Below, piece after piece: positions 14,261 through 14,813 of a stretch of DNA of 14,813 nt. The position numbers were made by a program, and so were the translations under genes. The notes beneath the pieces were generated by a model. It worked only from the letters and a program-made list of their open reading frames with translations. It searched no databases and was not told where the DNA came from. This stretch comes from Alphaproteobacteria bacterium (lineage in GTDB: Bacteria; Pseudomonadota; Alphaproteobacteria; Micropepsales; Micropepsaceae). Location: the NCBI GenBank assembly GCA_025935155.1, contig JAICVV010000017.1, forward strand, positions 1-14,813. The letters are read 5' to 3'. Numbering within the stretch: position 1 is the stretch's first letter; each line of letters opens with the position of its first letter.

Positions 14261-14813
14261 TTACTGGACGATAAAGCCGTTTTGGGTGTTGGCCGCCGAT
14301 TTCAGGGGCTCTGCAACCGGCGGATGTTGAACATTGAGGCGGCCGGAAAGGATGGTGTCCACATCGCTCGGCGGGACGAAGCTGTCTGTTGGAGCAGCCA
14401 GACGTTTCTCGCTTGTTGGCCGCACCAGATAAGCGCTGACCAGCACCACCAGCTCGGTTTCATTGTTCTGGTAATCGCGGCTGCGGAAGAGCGCGCCCAA
14501 AACCGGCATATTGGCCAAGCCCGGAAACTCGTCGATCACCTGCTTGTTTGTTTGCTGCAGCAGACCGGCGATCGCGAAACTGCCGCCGGACGGCAGCTCG
14601 ATGGTTGTCTGAGCCCGGCGGACATTCAGTGCCGGAATCGTGAGGCCTGGAGCGGTCACCGTCTGGCCGGTCGTGGGATCGACCGAAGTGGTCGCAGCGA
14701 GTGTGAAGGCGCCGGTATTGGTGAGCTCGCTCACCTCGGTGGAGATCTGAAGCGAAATCCGGTTCTCGCTCAGAACCACTGGCGTGAAAGAGAGACCGAC
14801 GCCGAACTGCTTA
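14261..14813 (-). CDS. cpaC: Tad pilus secretin CpaC/RcpA, C-terminal part (partial, 5' end outside window)
   Basis: The last ~184 codons of an outer-membrane secretin that forms the pilus exit channel. The frame is open to the right edge, so the GTG at 14779 is internal. The visible secretin signature begins at the edge (QFGVGLSFTPVVLSENRISL) and continues with EVSELTNTGAFTL, then the amphipathic stretch ELPSGGSFAIAGLLQQ. FPGLANMPVLGALFRSR and NNETELVVLVSAYLV follow. These are the transmembrane strands and 'LANMPVLGALF' block typical of RcpA/CpaC. A ~40-residue tail after the barrel (from RPTSEKRLAAP) contains LNVQHPPV. It is first among the visible genes of the minus-strand operon; cpaB, cpaA and flp would be expected upstream, outside the window. 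Confidence 0.95.
   Translation of the reverse strand, partial: KQFGVGLSFTPVVLSENRISLQISTEVSELTNTGAFTLAATTSVDPTTGQTVTAPGLTIPALNVRRAQTTIELPSGGSFAIAGLLQQTNKQVIDEFPGLANMPVLGALFRSRDYQNNETELVVLVSAYLVRPTSEKRLAAPTDSFVPPSDVDTILSGRLNVQHPPVAEPLKSAANTQNGFIVQ

Overview
The window reads as chromosomal DNA of an alphaproteobacterium. This rests on a dnaG-rpoD junction at the left edge, a long RpoD with a large insert between regions 1.2 and 2, a Caulobacter-type cpaC-cpaD-cpaE-cpaF-tadB-tadC cluster at the right edge, and high GC. I cannot place it more finely from sequence alone. All major reading frames are intact, and no insertion sequence, tRNA, rRNA or CRISPR array is visible. No gene-free stretch exceeds about 210 bases.

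Left block (1-3704): the 3' end of dnaG (primase), then rpoD (primary sigma factor) on the same strand. RpoD carries a lysine/proline/alanine-rich N-terminal tail of about 110 residues and a proline/alanine-rich insert. A 79-codon unidentified small gene follows, and it ends one base from a convergent MAPEG-family membrane protein gene.

Middle block (3705-7589): two tandem secreted serine-carboxyl peptidases of the S53 (sedolisin/kumamolisin) family, clearly paralogous. Both are unusually compact, with almost no room for the normal activation propeptide. Each has its own ribosome binding site, a GC-rich hairpin behind it that shares sequence with the other's, and upstream a one-mismatch match to the alphaproteobacterial general-stress (EcfG-type) promoter pattern. 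The second gene converges on an orphan TAXI-type TRAP transporter solute-binding protein.

Right block (7703-14813): a Tad (tight adherence) type IVc pilus locus. On the minus strand, in order of transcription, are the secretin cpaC (cut by the window edge), cpaD lipoprotein, cpaE/tadZ, the ATPase cpaF/tadA, and the membrane platform proteins tadB and tadC. They are separated by only 3-12 bases and so look like one operon whose promoter lies outside the window. A TadD-like TPR lipoprotein gene lies beyond tadC but on the opposite strand, so it must be transcribed separately. Prepilin (flp), prepilin peptidase (cpaA), cpaB and TadE/F/G genes are not in the window.

No wholly new multi-gene system is evident. 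The best leads are the tandem propeptide-less S53 pair with matching candidate stress promoters, the histone-H1-like tail on RpoD, and the inverted tadD.
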